DNA of 46,721 nucleotides from Companilactobacillus jidongensis (GTDB lineage Bacteria > Bacillota > Bacilli > Lactobacillales > Lactobacillaceae), in NCBI RefSeq assembly GCF_003946575.1, contig NZ_RHOP01000023.1, positions 1 to 46,721 of the forward strand, given 5' to 3'. Both the position numbers and the translations under genes were made by a program. Positions 18,976 through 28,413 of this stretch are shown here, piece after piece (the stretch's first letter is position 1; the number at the start of each line of letters is the position of its first letter). The notes under the pieces were generated by a model. The model searched no databases and was not told where the DNA came from. It saw nothing but the letters and a program-made list of their open reading frames with translations.

Positions 18976-21621
18976 TTAATTATCAGCTAGTAATCCTTTT
19001 TCCCGTAATTCAGGGAACATTCGGTGAATATCTTGCTTACCATTATCTTCAACGTAGAATTTCACGCCAAACAACTTTATATCATTATTATCTTCTAGGA
19101 TTATTATGTTATTAGGATCGATTCGTTCTAATAACTCTTCCTTCCATCGATCTTTTTCAACGAATGCTGTTCCCTTCGGTTCCATATAAATCTGGTAAAT
19201 ATAATCTTCGTTTCTAAGATACATGATGAAGTCGGGCATATATCCCTCATAACGGTAAACAGACTCGCCAAAGTCATGAAGTTTAAAGTCTGTATTTCTC
19301 TCATCAATACGCAATAGGTAAATCTGATCGTACTTCTTTTGGAAGTTTGGAATTTCTGCACTAATTCGATCAATGAAATCCATCTCAAGTTGATCAACAA
19401 TTGCATAATCATAAGCATACCAATCTTTACCCTTCATTTCGTAAGGACCAATCTTAGCCGCCTTGGGGTCATTAAAGCTATCTCCAACACGCTTATCATA
19501 ATCTCTGATTACTTCATTGACAGCAACTTTTTCAAATTGATTAGTTCCTTTAGATCGTTGGAAGTTGTTTACTAAAACATTCTGCACTCGGAGCAAATAT
19601 TTTTCAACAGCAGTTAGTCGCTCTTGAGGGGTCAAGTGATGTCCATTAGCAACTCGTACCCTTACAACAGCATGACCTAACCAATTATCACTTGTAAGAA
19701 ACTCCCTTACACTTGTTAATGTAGGACATTGTTTCTTTAATGATTCAAATCGGTAGAACGGATTGAATGAAACGGCTGTTCTAATTAATGTTTTATCTTC
19801 CGGATTGTTGAAGACAACTGCATTAACTATTGGAAACGAAGAACGATTTTCTTTGTCTGCACCAGTATCGATTTTACGCTCAGTGGTTGCACTGATCATA
19901 TCAATTGGTTCAGTAGTATCAGAGTCAAAACCGTATTTTTGAATTGAATCATAGTGATCTTCTGGAACTACTTCAACTTTATTACTGTAGACATTTCCAT
20001 GTTTATAAGTGTTAGTTCGTTTGAATGAGTTCTTAACTTTCGCCGTATAAATTTTATACTTAGTATCTTCATTAACAGGTAAGTTAATAGCATCTAAGGA
20101 CTTACGTAGGTTTTCTAGATACTGTGGATTGTTAATGGTGTGATAATAAAGTCGCTCCAGCAACTGAATTTCTGGTTTCCGATCATCAAAGCGACGAGTA
20201 TACGACTTCTCTCCTTTATAAATAAAAGGATTATAACGGGCACCACGTCCAATTAGCTGTGCTTCTGCGTTGGTATCATTAGGTTTTATATTCTTTTCAC
20301 CGATACGAACAATGTCGTAAAGATTTAAGACGTCCCAACCTTCGCTTAATTTGGCAACGGCAAAAACCGATCGAATGGGATTTTCTAGACTTTCAAGCGT
20401 ATTTAGCTTCCGAGCAACACTCTCATTATCAATAATGTCTTTTTTCTTTGAATCATTTGCATTAATTGTCGTAAACTCTTGGAAATCTCGTTTTAATTCG
20501 GCAACGGTTGCTCCGAAGTCCTGATTTAACCAGTATTTGTACGCTAAGCTAAGGGCTTCGCTTTGTGTTGAGCGATTTTGTGATTGAACAAAACTTTGCA
20601 ATGATTCAGCAGTTAAATTGTCAATCATTGTCAAAAAACGCTCGTTAACATTCCATGATGCCTCGATAGTATTGGACTTAAAAAGTATGACTGGCTTAAA
20701 GTCAGGAATATCCATATTTTGCGCAATTCGCTTTCGATATTGGGATAGTAAGACAGCGTTTAACATTTTATCTTTATCACTATTATTAGCTTGAAGCCGA
20801 TAAACTTGCTTAGAATAGCCGTCGTTAATAAATTTACTCAAATCATACTGTGCAATAACCTTTTTTTGATACTTGTGGTAAATATCAGGATTATGGAGAT
20901 CGATAGTTGCAGTAAATTCAAGTTGCTGATTTTTAGGGTTTAAAGCCCTGATTCTATCAAGTAGAGCTTCCCAAGCTTTGTTAGTAGTATCTTCACTCTT
21001 GCTTCGTGTACCAACGTTAAAGTGGTGGGCCTCATCAGCTAGTATCACAATTTTATGTTTCTTTAGTGATTCCTCAGTTATACTGTTTTCTCGTGGAGAG
21101 TTAATGTCATTTGATAATTGTTGAATACCAGTAAATTTTAAATAAATAGTATTCTTTTCAGGAGTTATAGGAAATTCTGATACAGCTTTAATTGCTACTC
21201 TTCGACTGTCTATTACGAGGGGATCCTTGTATAGGTACTTAGGAGAAACAACATTAGTGAAATTATCAATTGTCTTGTTAACAACAGCGGTTGTACTTGT
21301 AGTAAATAAGAAATAATGATAATCATGTGCTTGATACATGTACAGGATAATGGCTGCCATTATATCTGTTTTTCCGGATCCAGTAGCCATATAAAACATC
21401 AATTGGTTATAAGAATCATCTTTTTTATCTAATTTTTCAACAGCATCTAGGTTATAAATTGCTGAAAATTGATAGTCTCGTAAGCTATGTTTAAGGTTTT
21501 GCTTAATGTATAGTGGTAACCTTTGAAGTCCCTAGTTTTGATTAAACAGAGAGGTATCATTCAGCCAGTTTAATAATTTCAAGTCGATTTTTTCTTCTGG
21601 AATTGTTTTTTTACGAGCCAT
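18976..21621 (-). pseudogene. res: Type III restriction subunit Res with amber codon 30
   Basis: Res subunits translocate DNA with a superfamily 2 helicase motor and cut it with a C-terminal nuclease. The frame has MATGSGKTD (Walker A), VILADEAHHFN (DEAH motif), IGRGARYNPF (motif VI-like) and the nuclease motif PDFI...MEPKG near the C-terminus. The natural ATG at 21619-21621 overlaps the mod stop (TAATG). Codon 30 is TAG (21532-21534), after which the frame is fully open for about 850 codons. Unless the codon is suppressed or translation restarts (TTG/ATG near 21400), no full enzyme is made. A restart at 21400 would begin nearly at the Walker A loop. Confidence 0.9.
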
Positions 21622-23687
21622 TATTCTGACTCCTTCCCATAGAAGCTCTTGTTGAATCTATAATCACTATCTGAGATAAGATCACGAACATCCGCATCAT
21701 CAATATTTGCTTCATTATAGTAAAGCTGGTTTTTATCTAGCATCTTGATTAAAAGCTTTTTTTGTTCGTCAAAAGGCAAAGCTTTACGTTCTGCATCATT
21801 TTCATATTTATCAAGATCCACTCGAAAGTCGAAATCTGCTACCGCTTTCATGCGTTTATACACAGCATTTAATTCATTTATATCTTTAGTCGCTAACAGA
21901 TCTTTTAAGTAACCTTGATTCTTTTCCATTAACTCTGCATAAACAAAAGAGCCCCCCCTCGTCCATTCAACTTCGGTTGAAATTCCTTTATCATCTTTTC
22001 CATCAACAACGTTTTGAAGCCGTTTTTTCATGATTTCAATCTGCGAATCAATCTGTTCACATGTTATCCATTTACGACCAAGTTTATGAGCAACAGCTGC
22101 AGTTGAGCCTGATCCACCAAAAAAATCCAACACAATATCACCTTTGTAACTAGACATTTCGATAACATTTTGAAGCAACTTTTCGGGCTTTTTACCGTCT
22201 GGAAAATCAACCTTCCCTTCTTTTGACAGATTGTTGTATTGTATATTATCCCAAAGCGTTGTCAGTTTTTCTTTATAGAGCAATCTGCCATCCTTACCTT
22301 CCGTTAACATATCAGACAAGAACATAAGCATATTAGTTGCACCTGTAGTTGTGTAAAATATTTCAGTTAATTTATCTTTATTTTTTCCTTTAGTGGGCAC
22401 ATATTCAATACTGACTAAACCAGTGTCAATATTTTTAGTTTCTTCCATAACTGTTGTTCTCACAGAAGATTGGGCGTTTGTTGATCTAAATATTTTATCT
22501 GGAATATAATTGTAAACATCTTCCTCAGTCATATTGTGTTCAGTTGCATATTGTTTAACAGACATTTGTTTTGCGTTCGGATAATGGTAATATTTACGAT
22601 TTGATTTTTCATCACATTTGATAAGTTGACGTTCACCAACTTCCGTTAAAACTGAGTTATATTTCCAGCTCTTACCTGCTTCAAGATATTCTTCGTTGAT
22701 GTAATCCCAAACAGGTGTCATAGCATAAACAGGTTCAAGTTTGATTTGCTCTTTGTTTTTCGCATAAACTTGAATAAACTCTGTGGCATCTTTAAGACTC
22801 TTGCCTTCAGAACTACCAGAAACGCCACCAATTTTGGTTTTAACAGTTACAAGATTGATGAAATTATTTCTACCAAATATTTCATCTAGCAAAACGCCAA
22901 GATAATTAACTTCAGTGTCATCTGTTTGAACCCATAAAATTCCATTTTCAGCCAGAAGATCATACGCAATTTCCAAGCGATTTTTCATAAATGTCAACCA
23001 AGCTGAATGATTAAATTTGTCATTATAAGCAAATGAATCCGAACCTGTGTTGTATGGTGGATCGATATAAATCAATTTCACTTTACCCACATATCTTTTT
23101 TGCAGGCTATACAACGCATTTAAGTTGTTTCCCTTAATGATTAAATTATCTTGATCATTAAAATAAGTAGCATCATGCTCCCCATCTTTATCATGCCGTT
23201 TTGCATTAACCAGAATTTTGGGCTCAAACAATTCACTAATTTCTGAATGCGCTAATGTCTCATTTAGAAACGGCTCGTCTTCCCCCACTTCAGAATCAAC
23301 GTCTTCCTTACTCATTCCTGCTTTCAATACTGTATCCTTGTATGGAAAATCAAGGACAACATCTGACGAATCAGAAATAAATTTATCATCACCTGTAAGA
23401 CCTATTCTATTAGCATACTTGGTGAAGCTATCTTCCCAAAACTCCTTATATTCAAACATATTAATAAATTGATTAAGTTTAAAAATGTCAGCATCCGCAA
23501 TCTTTTCGGTGTACTCATCGTAAATTAACTGATTTGAAAGTAATGCTGTTATTAAATCACGATCATATTTATCAAGATCATTAATTACGGTATTTCGTTT
23601 TAATACTCCACTTTCTGTCATATATTTTGTACCAAATTGATGCAAAACAGTTTTTACTTGCTCCATTATCTTAGTTTCTATTTGCAT
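21621..23687 (-). CDS. mod: Type III DNA methyltransferase Mod (adenine-N6)
   Basis: The 688-aa modification subunit provides target recognition for both methylation and restriction. Motif IV (YIDPPYNTGSD, about 207-217) precedes motif I (VLDFFGGSGST, about 519-529), the beta-class order typical of type III Mod. The region between holds the target-recognition domain. The start is set at ATG 23685-23687 with AGGAG just upstream. A longer frame to 23852 is an accident: its first part encodes IS5 orfB sequence. With Res probably broken, Mod may act as a solitary epigenetic methylase. Confidence 0.92.
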   Translation of the reverse strand: MQIETKIMEQVKTVLHQFGTKYMTESGVLKRNTVINDLDKYDRDLITALLSNQLIYDEYTEKIADADIFKLNQFINMFEYKEFWEDSFTKYANRIGLTGDDKFISDSSDVVLDFPYKDTVLKAGMSKEDVDSEVGEDEPFLNETLAHSEISELFEPKILVNAKRHDKDGEHDATYFNDQDNLIIKGNNLNALYSLQKRYVGKVKLIYIDPPYNTGSDSFAYNDKFNHSAWLTFMKNRLEIAYDLLAENGILWVQTDDTEVNYLGVLLDEIFGRNNFINLVTVKTKIGGVSGSSEGKSLKDATEFIQVYAKNKEQIKLEPVYAMTPVWDYINEEYLEAGKSWKYNSVLTEVGERQLIKCDEKSNRKYYHYPNAKQMSVKQYATEHNMTEEDVYNYIPDKIFRSTNAQSSVRTTVMEETKNIDTGLVSIEYVPTKGKNKDKLTEIFYTTTGATNMLMFLSDMLTEGKDGRLLYKEKLTTLWDNIQYNNLSKEGKVDFPDGKKPEKLLQNVIEMSSYKGDIVLDFFGGSGSTAAVAHKLGRKWITCEQIDSQIEIMKKRLQNVVDGKDDKGISTEVEWTRGGSFVYAELMEKNQGYLKDLLATKDINELNAVYKRMKAVADFDFRVDLDKYENDAERKALPFDEQKKLLIKMLDKNQLYYNEANIDDADVRDLISDSDYRFNKSFYGKESE

Positions 23688-23764
23688 ATATATTCTCCTG
23701 TTAATGAATTTCCTTTTTCTTGAGTAACTGCTGTACTTGATAATTTCTTTGTAGTAATACATTA

Positions 23765-24030
23765 CAATAAATTTTTGTGTAAACAGTCTTTGCCAACTGT
23801 TAGCACCATCGACTAGAACATCGCGAAGATCATTGGCATATAAGGCAATCATCGCACTGGCCCCGTCCCGATCAAAAACATTGGCTCGGGTAATATAAAC
23901 GGCTTGTGGAAACCCGTTTATATCAACGGCTAGATGGCGCTTAATTCCCGATATTTTCTCTTACCAGCATCATAACCTTTATTTTCAGCAGTTGCGGTAT
24001 TTTTACCGCTTTGACCAAGCACAATACTTA
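23765..24030 (-). pseudogene. C-terminal fragment of IS5-type orfB
   Basis: Two overlapping frames carry pieces of an IS5-family orfB: GQSGKNTATAENKGYDAGK, then after a one-base shift near 23955, HLAVDINGFPQAVYITRANV and FDRDGASAMIALYANDL. The end after VLVDGANSW is unrelated. The catalytic N-terminal part is missing. It has the same orientation as the orfA start at 18661-18798, and the R-M operon lies between the two. Confidence 0.75.
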
Positions 24031-24039
24031 ATTCAACTG

Positions 24040-24045
24040 TATAAT
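24040..24045 (+). promoter_or_regulatory. Candidate -10 box for the toxin mRNA
   Basis: TATAAT about 100 bp upstream of the toxin ATG. A TTGACC occurs 23 bp upstream, too far for a normal -35, so the promoter assignment is weak. It lies just at the boundary of the IS remnant. Confidence 0.35.
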
Positions 24046-24143
24046 GGATTAAGCAAGAATTTTTAAGGGCGGTGGCTGTCTTTTCCCTTGCGAGGTGAGG
24101 CCCATGGGAACATGGAATAATCTTCAGGAAGGTTTCACAGTCA

Positions 24144-24233
24144 ATGAACGTCTTCCAGACACTCTCGTTGATGTTGCTGTTTGGCACGTTTTTAATCGCG
24201 CTACTCAGCTATATCGACAGGCACCACAAATAA
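24144..24233 (+). CDS. Small hydrophobic type I toxin (holin-like, TxpA type)
   Basis: The 29-aa peptide consists of MNVFQTLSLMLLFGTFLIAL, then LSYIDRHHK. It has one membrane helix framed by a short polar start and a charged C-terminal tail. This matches the putative holin-like toxin family of Gram-positive bacteria, in which a hydrophobic peptide is silenced by an antisense RNA. An AGGAAGG Shine-Dalgarno lies 11 nt upstream. The opposite strand carries a promoter and terminator that define an RNA overlapping the 3' end of this gene, which supports the assignment. It would act at the cell membrane. Confidence 0.78.
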   Translation: MNVFQTLSLMLLFGTFLIALLSYIDRHHK

Positions 24234-24268
24234 AAAAGCCGCCCTGTGTAACTTTGGCAGGTTACAGG
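24232..24268 (-). terminator. Terminator of the antisense antitoxin RNA
   Basis: Stem of 24261-24268 with 24243-24252 (one bulged base), 8-nt loop, then GCGGC and six T on the minus strand, ending at the toxin stop codon. Confidence 0.75.
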
Positions 24269-24324
24269 ACGACTAGTATCTAGTCTAATGTTAATGCCAC
24301 CGCCTTTGAAGCGGCTTGCGCGGG

Positions 24325-24351
24325 AAGCCTTGTTCGAGCGGGGCTTTTTTT
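24325..24351 (+). terminator. Terminator of the toxin mRNA
   Basis: AAGCC-(t)-loop-GGGCTT followed by a run of seven T on the plus strand. An additional hairpin CCGC-CTTTGAA-GCGG precedes it at about 24300-24314. Confidence 0.65.
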
Positions 24352-24359
24352 CTGTTTCT

Positions 24360-24368
24360 ATTATAGCA
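24360..24368 (-). promoter_or_regulatory. Extended -10 promoter of the antitoxin RNA
   Basis: TGCTATAAT on the minus strand matches the extended -10 consensus exactly. The -35 region (AGCCAG around 24382-24387) is poor. It lies 18 bp past the stop of the ArdC-like gene. Confidence 0.65.
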
Positions 24369-24385
24369 TGACCTTTAAAAACTGG

Positions 24386-25510
24386 CTAACGTTTTAGACT
24401 TTGATCAAGTTCGGATTCGGGTTGTTTGATCTCCGGATTCTGTTCAGCAAATGCTTGTAGCTGTTTTTGTGTTCGATTACTGATTTCATGGTGTATATCA
24501 TTTAGTTTATTTTTTAGTTCTGATTTTTGTTGCGGGTTCCTTGCTTGCTGAACTTGTTGTTGCAAGCCTTGATAGGACTTATTAAGTTCCTGGGCTGATA
24601 GATTTTTTAGATTATGCTCAGGCTCTTTTTGGGCTTCTTGTAAGCCTAATTGTTTGGTTAAGCCATCGCTAAGCTCAATCACTTTGTTGCTCACTTGCTG
24701 GATCTCACTTAAAGCACTATGGATCACGGCTTTATCTTTGGCCCAGGTGGCCACGTAACCGAGTGAGTAGTTGCTGGTATCAACGCCAATATTTTGCATG
24801 GCAACATACGCGATCGCTTCGGCTTGGGTTTCCTGATAGGCTCGTGGCCGATCTTTAAAGGCTGATTTTAATCCGTGTAGCTGGCTATGCGCATATTCAT
24901 GATATAACGTCTTCAATTTTAAAGCATTATCGGGCTCATCGCCACCAATGACGATTTCATTAGTGCTGGGTTGAAAATACCCCTTAGCCCCATTTAGCGT
25001 CTCTAAAGGCACTTCACTGACTTTAAGGTCGGTTTGCTGGTTTAAATAATCTTTGAACGCGTTATACAAGCTCGTTACATTCTGATGATCGGCTAAATTT
25101 TCTTTGACAAAATCCTTGGCACTTAACACTGGCTCACCGCTAGTTTGTGCCACGTCAAAGACGGGTAGATAACGGTAACCGACAATGGCGCGTTCATCGG
25201 TGGTATTAAGACGCTTTTTCTCGGCTGGAGTTAACTTCTTAATAATCGGGGCCGCAATCCGAATCGCCTTTGCGCCCCGGTTGACGGTGCGGTTAAAAGC
25301 CTTCTGCCATTGCTTAAAACCGGCGACTTGAGTGGCTTGAGGATTTTGCGCATAGATCAAGTCAATGTTTCTGGCGCTATAACGATGAAATTTAGCCAGG
25401 GTATTAAGATACTGTTTAAATCGGTCACTATCGGTTAATTTTAGGATTTGCTGTTCAGCCTGGGCGACTAATTGTGCTTTCCAGGCTTTAACGTCTGCTT
25501 TACTCGGCAT
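24386..25510 (-). CDS. ArdC-like antirestriction protein with zincin domain
   Basis: The 374-aa protein has an N-terminal ArdC-like ssDNA-binding domain (DRFKQYLNTLAKFHRYSARN, FKQWQKAFNRTVNRGAKAI). A metalloprotease-like domain follows with HEYAH (204-208) and a downstream Glu in QETQAEAIAYVA (zinc ligand). Such proteins protect incoming single strands from host restriction during conjugation. The C-terminal 70 residues form a charged helical tail (LSAQELNKSYQGLQ...EISNRTQKQLQAFAEQ) that resembles the tail of the Fic protein on this plasmid. It is last in the transfer operon, 3 bp after the 71-aa gene. Confidence 0.85.
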   Translation of the reverse strand: MPSKADVKAWKAQLVAQAEQQILKLTDSDRFKQYLNTLAKFHRYSARNIDLIYAQNPQATQVAGFKQWQKAFNRTVNRGAKAIRIAAPIIKKLTPAEKKRLNTTDERAIVGYRYLPVFDVAQTSGEPVLSAKDFVKENLADHQNVTSLYNAFKDYLNQQTDLKVSEVPLETLNGAKGYFQPSTNEIVIGGDEPDNALKLKTLYHEYAHSQLHGLKSAFKDRPRAYQETQAEAIAYVAMQNIGVDTSNYSLGYVATWAKDKAVIHSALSEIQQVSNKVIELSDGLTKQLGLQEAQKEPEHNLKNLSAQELNKSYQGLQQQVQQARNPQQKSELKNKLNDIHHEISNRTQKQLQAFAEQNPEIKQPESELDQSLKR

Positions 25511-25513
25511 TGT

Positions 25514-25729
25514 CTACCCCTCCTCATCTTCAAAAATATCATTCAATATAGGGGCTACGATGATTTGAATCGGGGTCGTGCCATAAAGGGCAACGTAACC
25601 GTCAGACAATTTTTGCCAGGCTACTTGATAATAAGCGCCGTTACCAGTGATTTCTTTTAAATACTTGTAGGTTCCTTTAGCCTGTAAAACTGGTAATTCA
25701 CTCCCAATGACTGTTAATTCGTTATCCAT
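25514..25729 (-). CDS. Small conserved-looking protein of unknown function
   Basis: This 71-aa acidic protein (MDNELTVIGSELPVLQAKG, ending DIFEDEEG) has no recognised domain. It is probably a small beta-rich soluble protein. Its end (GAGGAGGGG TAG) forms the Shine-Dalgarno of the ArdC-like gene three bases downstream, so the two are co-translated. An AAAGGAGATC site precedes its own ATG. A role alongside antirestriction is inferred only from linkage. Confidence 0.7.
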   Translation of the reverse strand: MDNELTVIGSELPVLQAKGTYKYLKEITGNGAYYQVAWQKLSDGYVALYGTTPIQIIVAPILNDIFEDEEG

Positions 25730-25850
25730 TTCATGATCTCCTTTGCTTTGCTAATCTCACCCGTTGTTTGGGTTTACTTTTAGGGTTGTAAAAGTGAACC
25801 TAAATGACGGGTTCACCAACCGGAACGTAGTGCAGGGCGGTAGGCAGGTT

Positions 25851-27986
25851 CTAATCAAAATCAAAACTTAATTTATGGCCGTCAAGCTTTAACTTGGCGT
25901 CAAACGACTTTCCCTTTTTGCTCTTGAAACCCTTTAGTTTGCTGGTTTCCCCTTTGGTGACCAGTGCTTTGATCGCGGTCTTTCCGAGGGTCTTACTACT
26001 CCATTTCTTGGGTAGGGTAAAGTCTTCGCCTTGCTTAGGCTTCACAATGTAAAATTTTTGTTTGTTTAATACGGTTGCTTGTGGTGTTTCTAAAAACACC
26101 TCGGCGGACTTTTGTGCTTGCTGTTGGTGATTGATTTGTTGCTTAATGGCTGCACTGCCGGTTAATTGTGTGGGAACATCAGCGATCAATTTCACTACGA
26201 ACTTCTTAATTTGGCTCAAAAAGTTATCCGGGGTGCGTTCTTCGGTACTGATTTGCTGTAACGCTTGCTCCCATTTAGCCGTCATTTCTGGGCTAGTTAG
26301 CAAGGGCTCGAGTTCAACCGCTTTACATAAAGTAATTCCGGCTTCACTGACGTGGAGCTTGTTCTTTTCAGTAACTAAATAGCCGCGTTTCTTTAACACT
26401 TCTAGCACATTGGCCCGGGTCGCACTTGTCCCAATTCCTTGCACGTCTTTGAGAATTGCTTGGGCTTCTTCATCATCAAGTGTTTTACCGGCCGTCTTCA
26501 TGGCTGTGATTAATGTCCCTTCGGTAAACGGTACTGGTGGGGTCGTTTGTTTTTGCGGTGTTTGCAGGTTTGCTTGGACCTGATTGCCTTGGTGAACGAG
26601 CGGTAAAGTTGCTGCTGCTTGCTGGTCGGCTGTGTGATCATCGAATAATGCTTGCCAACCTTGCTTAGTTGGAACCTTACCGGTTGCTTTAAAATTGGCG
26701 TCACCAACTTGGGTAATAATGGTGGTTTCCTCGTACTCGTACGGATCAGCAAACATCGCTAACGTCGTTTTTAAAACTAAGTCATAGACTTGTTGCTGTA
26801 ATTTAGGCAAGCTGGCCAGTTTCTCTTTCGTCGGCACGACTTTAGTCATAATAATGGCGTAGTGTTCTTCAACCTTTTTCCCATTAACATAGTGCTTATT
26901 CGGGGTGGTATTGGTTAAAGCGACTCGCTTAGAGACTAACCCCAGATACTTCGTCAGATTAGCCACTAAATACTCAAATTCTTCATTAGTGATATAAGCA
27001 CAATCCGTTCGGGGATAACTCAACAACTTGGCTTCATATAAACTTTGAATAGCCGCTAAGGTTTGGCTGGCACTGGCATGATACCGTTTATTCATCGCAC
27101 TTTGCAGACTGGATAGCGAGAATAGTTGGGGACTGGCACTCTTTTTAGCCTGCTTTTGCACGTCCTTGATTAAACCGCCCTGTGATCCTTTCTGAACGTG
27201 TTTAGCTTGCATGAATGCCATTAGCCCTGTTTCGTTTTTAAACCGCTGATAGGGGTCTAATTTTGCGACGAATTTTTGCTGATTGGCTAAAATTTCCGCA
27301 TTTAGTTCAAAATAGGGTTCCGGCTTAAAGTTTTTGATTGCCTGGTCTCTTTGATAGACCATATATAAGGTTGGCGTCTGTACTCGACCAATCGAATACA
27401 CCCCGCGTACCCCGTTTTGTCTTAATAACAAAGTATATAAAGGACTGCCATTCATACCAATTAACCAGTCACTAATTTGACGGGTTTGGGCTTCTTTATA
27501 AGCCAGATAGTCTTTGTGCCAATCACCAAGATTTTTAAAGCCGGTAATAATCGCGTCTTTTTCTAGGCTATTCAACCAAAGGCGCTTAATCGTTTTCGAC
27601 TTAACATCAATATGCGCTTGGTTCATGATCGACCACGCGATATTTGACCCTTCTCGGTCGCTATCTGTGGCAACAATCACTGTATCTGCTTTCGTTAGTA
27701 AATCTTTGACGACTTTAAACTGCGTTTTCTTATCGGTTGGCACGATAAACTTGTATTTATCGGGGAAAATCGGTAAATTAGATAGCGCCCATTGCTTGTA
27801 CTTTTGATCGTATTTTTCTGGTGTTGCTAATTCGACCAAATGGCCGAATCCATACGTGATTACAGTATTTTGGGGCAAAACAGGGTCACTAACCGTATAG
27901 TAACCCTGTTTTTTTGTATGCTGTTGAAATGCTTCTACGTATGAACGGGCTTGACTGGGTTTTTCAGCTAAGATAACAGTGGTCAT
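25851..27986 (-). CDS. Type IA DNA topoisomerase (TopB/TrsI-like)
   Basis: The 711-aa enzyme of the transfer operon relaxes or decatenates DNA. It has the Toprim domain (TVILAEKPSQARSYVEAF; acidic DSDREG at 108-113), YSIGRVQTPTL, and the active-site Tyr324 in LLSYPRTDC. GIGTSATRANVLEVLKKRGY is also typical of type IA enzymes. It corresponds to TrsI of staphylococcal trs regions, where it supports plasmid transfer. It is six bases after a small membrane-protein gene. Confidence 0.93.
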   Translation of the reverse strand: MTTVILAEKPSQARSYVEAFQQHTKKQGYYTVSDPVLPQNTVITYGFGHLVELATPEKYDQKYKQWALSNLPIFPDKYKFIVPTDKKTQFKVVKDLLTKADTVIVATDSDREGSNIAWSIMNQAHIDVKSKTIKRLWLNSLEKDAIITGFKNLGDWHKDYLAYKEAQTRQISDWLIGMNGSPLYTLLLRQNGVRGVYSIGRVQTPTLYMVYQRDQAIKNFKPEPYFELNAEILANQQKFVAKLDPYQRFKNETGLMAFMQAKHVQKGSQGGLIKDVQKQAKKSASPQLFSLSSLQSAMNKRYHASASQTLAAIQSLYEAKLLSYPRTDCAYITNEEFEYLVANLTKYLGLVSKRVALTNTTPNKHYVNGKKVEEHYAIIMTKVVPTKEKLASLPKLQQQVYDLVLKTTLAMFADPYEYEETTIITQVGDANFKATGKVPTKQGWQALFDDHTADQQAAATLPLVHQGNQVQANLQTPQKQTTPPVPFTEGTLITAMKTAGKTLDDEEAQAILKDVQGIGTSATRANVLEVLKKRGYLVTEKNKLHVSEAGITLCKAVELEPLLTSPEMTAKWEQALQQISTEERTPDNFLSQIKKFVVKLIADVPTQLTGSAAIKQQINHQQQAQKSAEVFLETPQATVLNKQKFYIVKPKQGEDFTLPKKWSSKTLGKTAIKALVTKGETSKLKGFKSKKGKSFDAKLKLDGHKLSFDFD

Positions 27987-27992
27987 GTTCGT

Positions 27993-28391
27993 TCACTCCT
28001 TACGATTCAGTTTCTGTTCTAATTCTTCTTTGCCTTGGTTCGCACTATCCAACCAGGCTTGTTTTCTAAGTGCTTGCATGTCCTCTTGTTTGACCTGCTC
28101 ATAAGCCTGTTGACGTTCCTTTAAGCAATCTTTGTAAGCTTTATGTTCACTTTTAGCTCCGCTTCTTAGAATCATGACTAGGCCACTGCCACCCACTAGC
28201 AAAACGATTACTTCAAGCCACAGGCAAGCTAAAACTTCATATAGAACTAGCAAACCTCCCATAACGATGACGAACCATTCTAGTGATCGATACAGATAGT
28301 AGAAGATTAAGTGGTCAAGTGGAGCTCCTTTAAAAACATTGACATGCGAATCAACTCGCCACTTCGTTTTTATTTTTTCTCGCCACTTCAT
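27993..28391 (-). CDS. Small membrane protein of the transfer operon
   Basis: The 132-aa protein has a basic N-terminus, two adjacent hydrophobic segments (about 37-54 and 57-76) and a charged coiled-coil-like C-terminus (KDCLKERQQAYEQVKQEDMQ). It lies between the VirB6-like and topoisomerase genes with short spacing. A structural role in the transfer channel is possible. The family was not recognised. Confidence 0.7.
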   Translation of the reverse strand: MKWREKIKTKWRVDSHVNVFKGAPLDHLIFYYLYRSLEWFVIVMGGLLVLYEVLACLWLEVIVLLVGGSGLVMILRSGAKSEHKAYKDCLKERQQAYEQVKQEDMQALRKQAWLDSANQGKEELEQKLNRKE

Positions 28392-28413
28392 TTAAATAAC
28401 CCCCCCTTTTGGC

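Larger units (their letters stand above)
24232..24353 (-). ncRNA. Antisense RNA antitoxin (RatA-like) to the hydrophobic toxin
   Basis: Its limits come from an extended -10 (TGCTATAAT, 24360-24368) and an intrinsic terminator (stem CCTGTAAC / GTTAcACAGG, then GCGGCTTTTTT), giving an RNA of about 120 nt. It runs convergently to the toxin mRNA, and its 3' end reaches the toxin stop codon. The toxin mRNA would run to its own terminator at about 24351, so the two RNAs are complementary over roughly the whole antitoxin length. This is the TxpA/RatA arrangement. Confidence 0.72.

Noticed and set aside
19128-19418. 96-aa minus-strand ORF inside res
   Set aside because: Out-of-frame overlap with a clear helicase/nuclease gene. 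Composition is not protein-like.
23688-23852. Longer N-terminus for the Mod methyltransferase
   Set aside because: The extra codons encode IS5 orfB sequence followed by unrelated residues, and the real ATG at 23685-23687 has its own AGGAG site.
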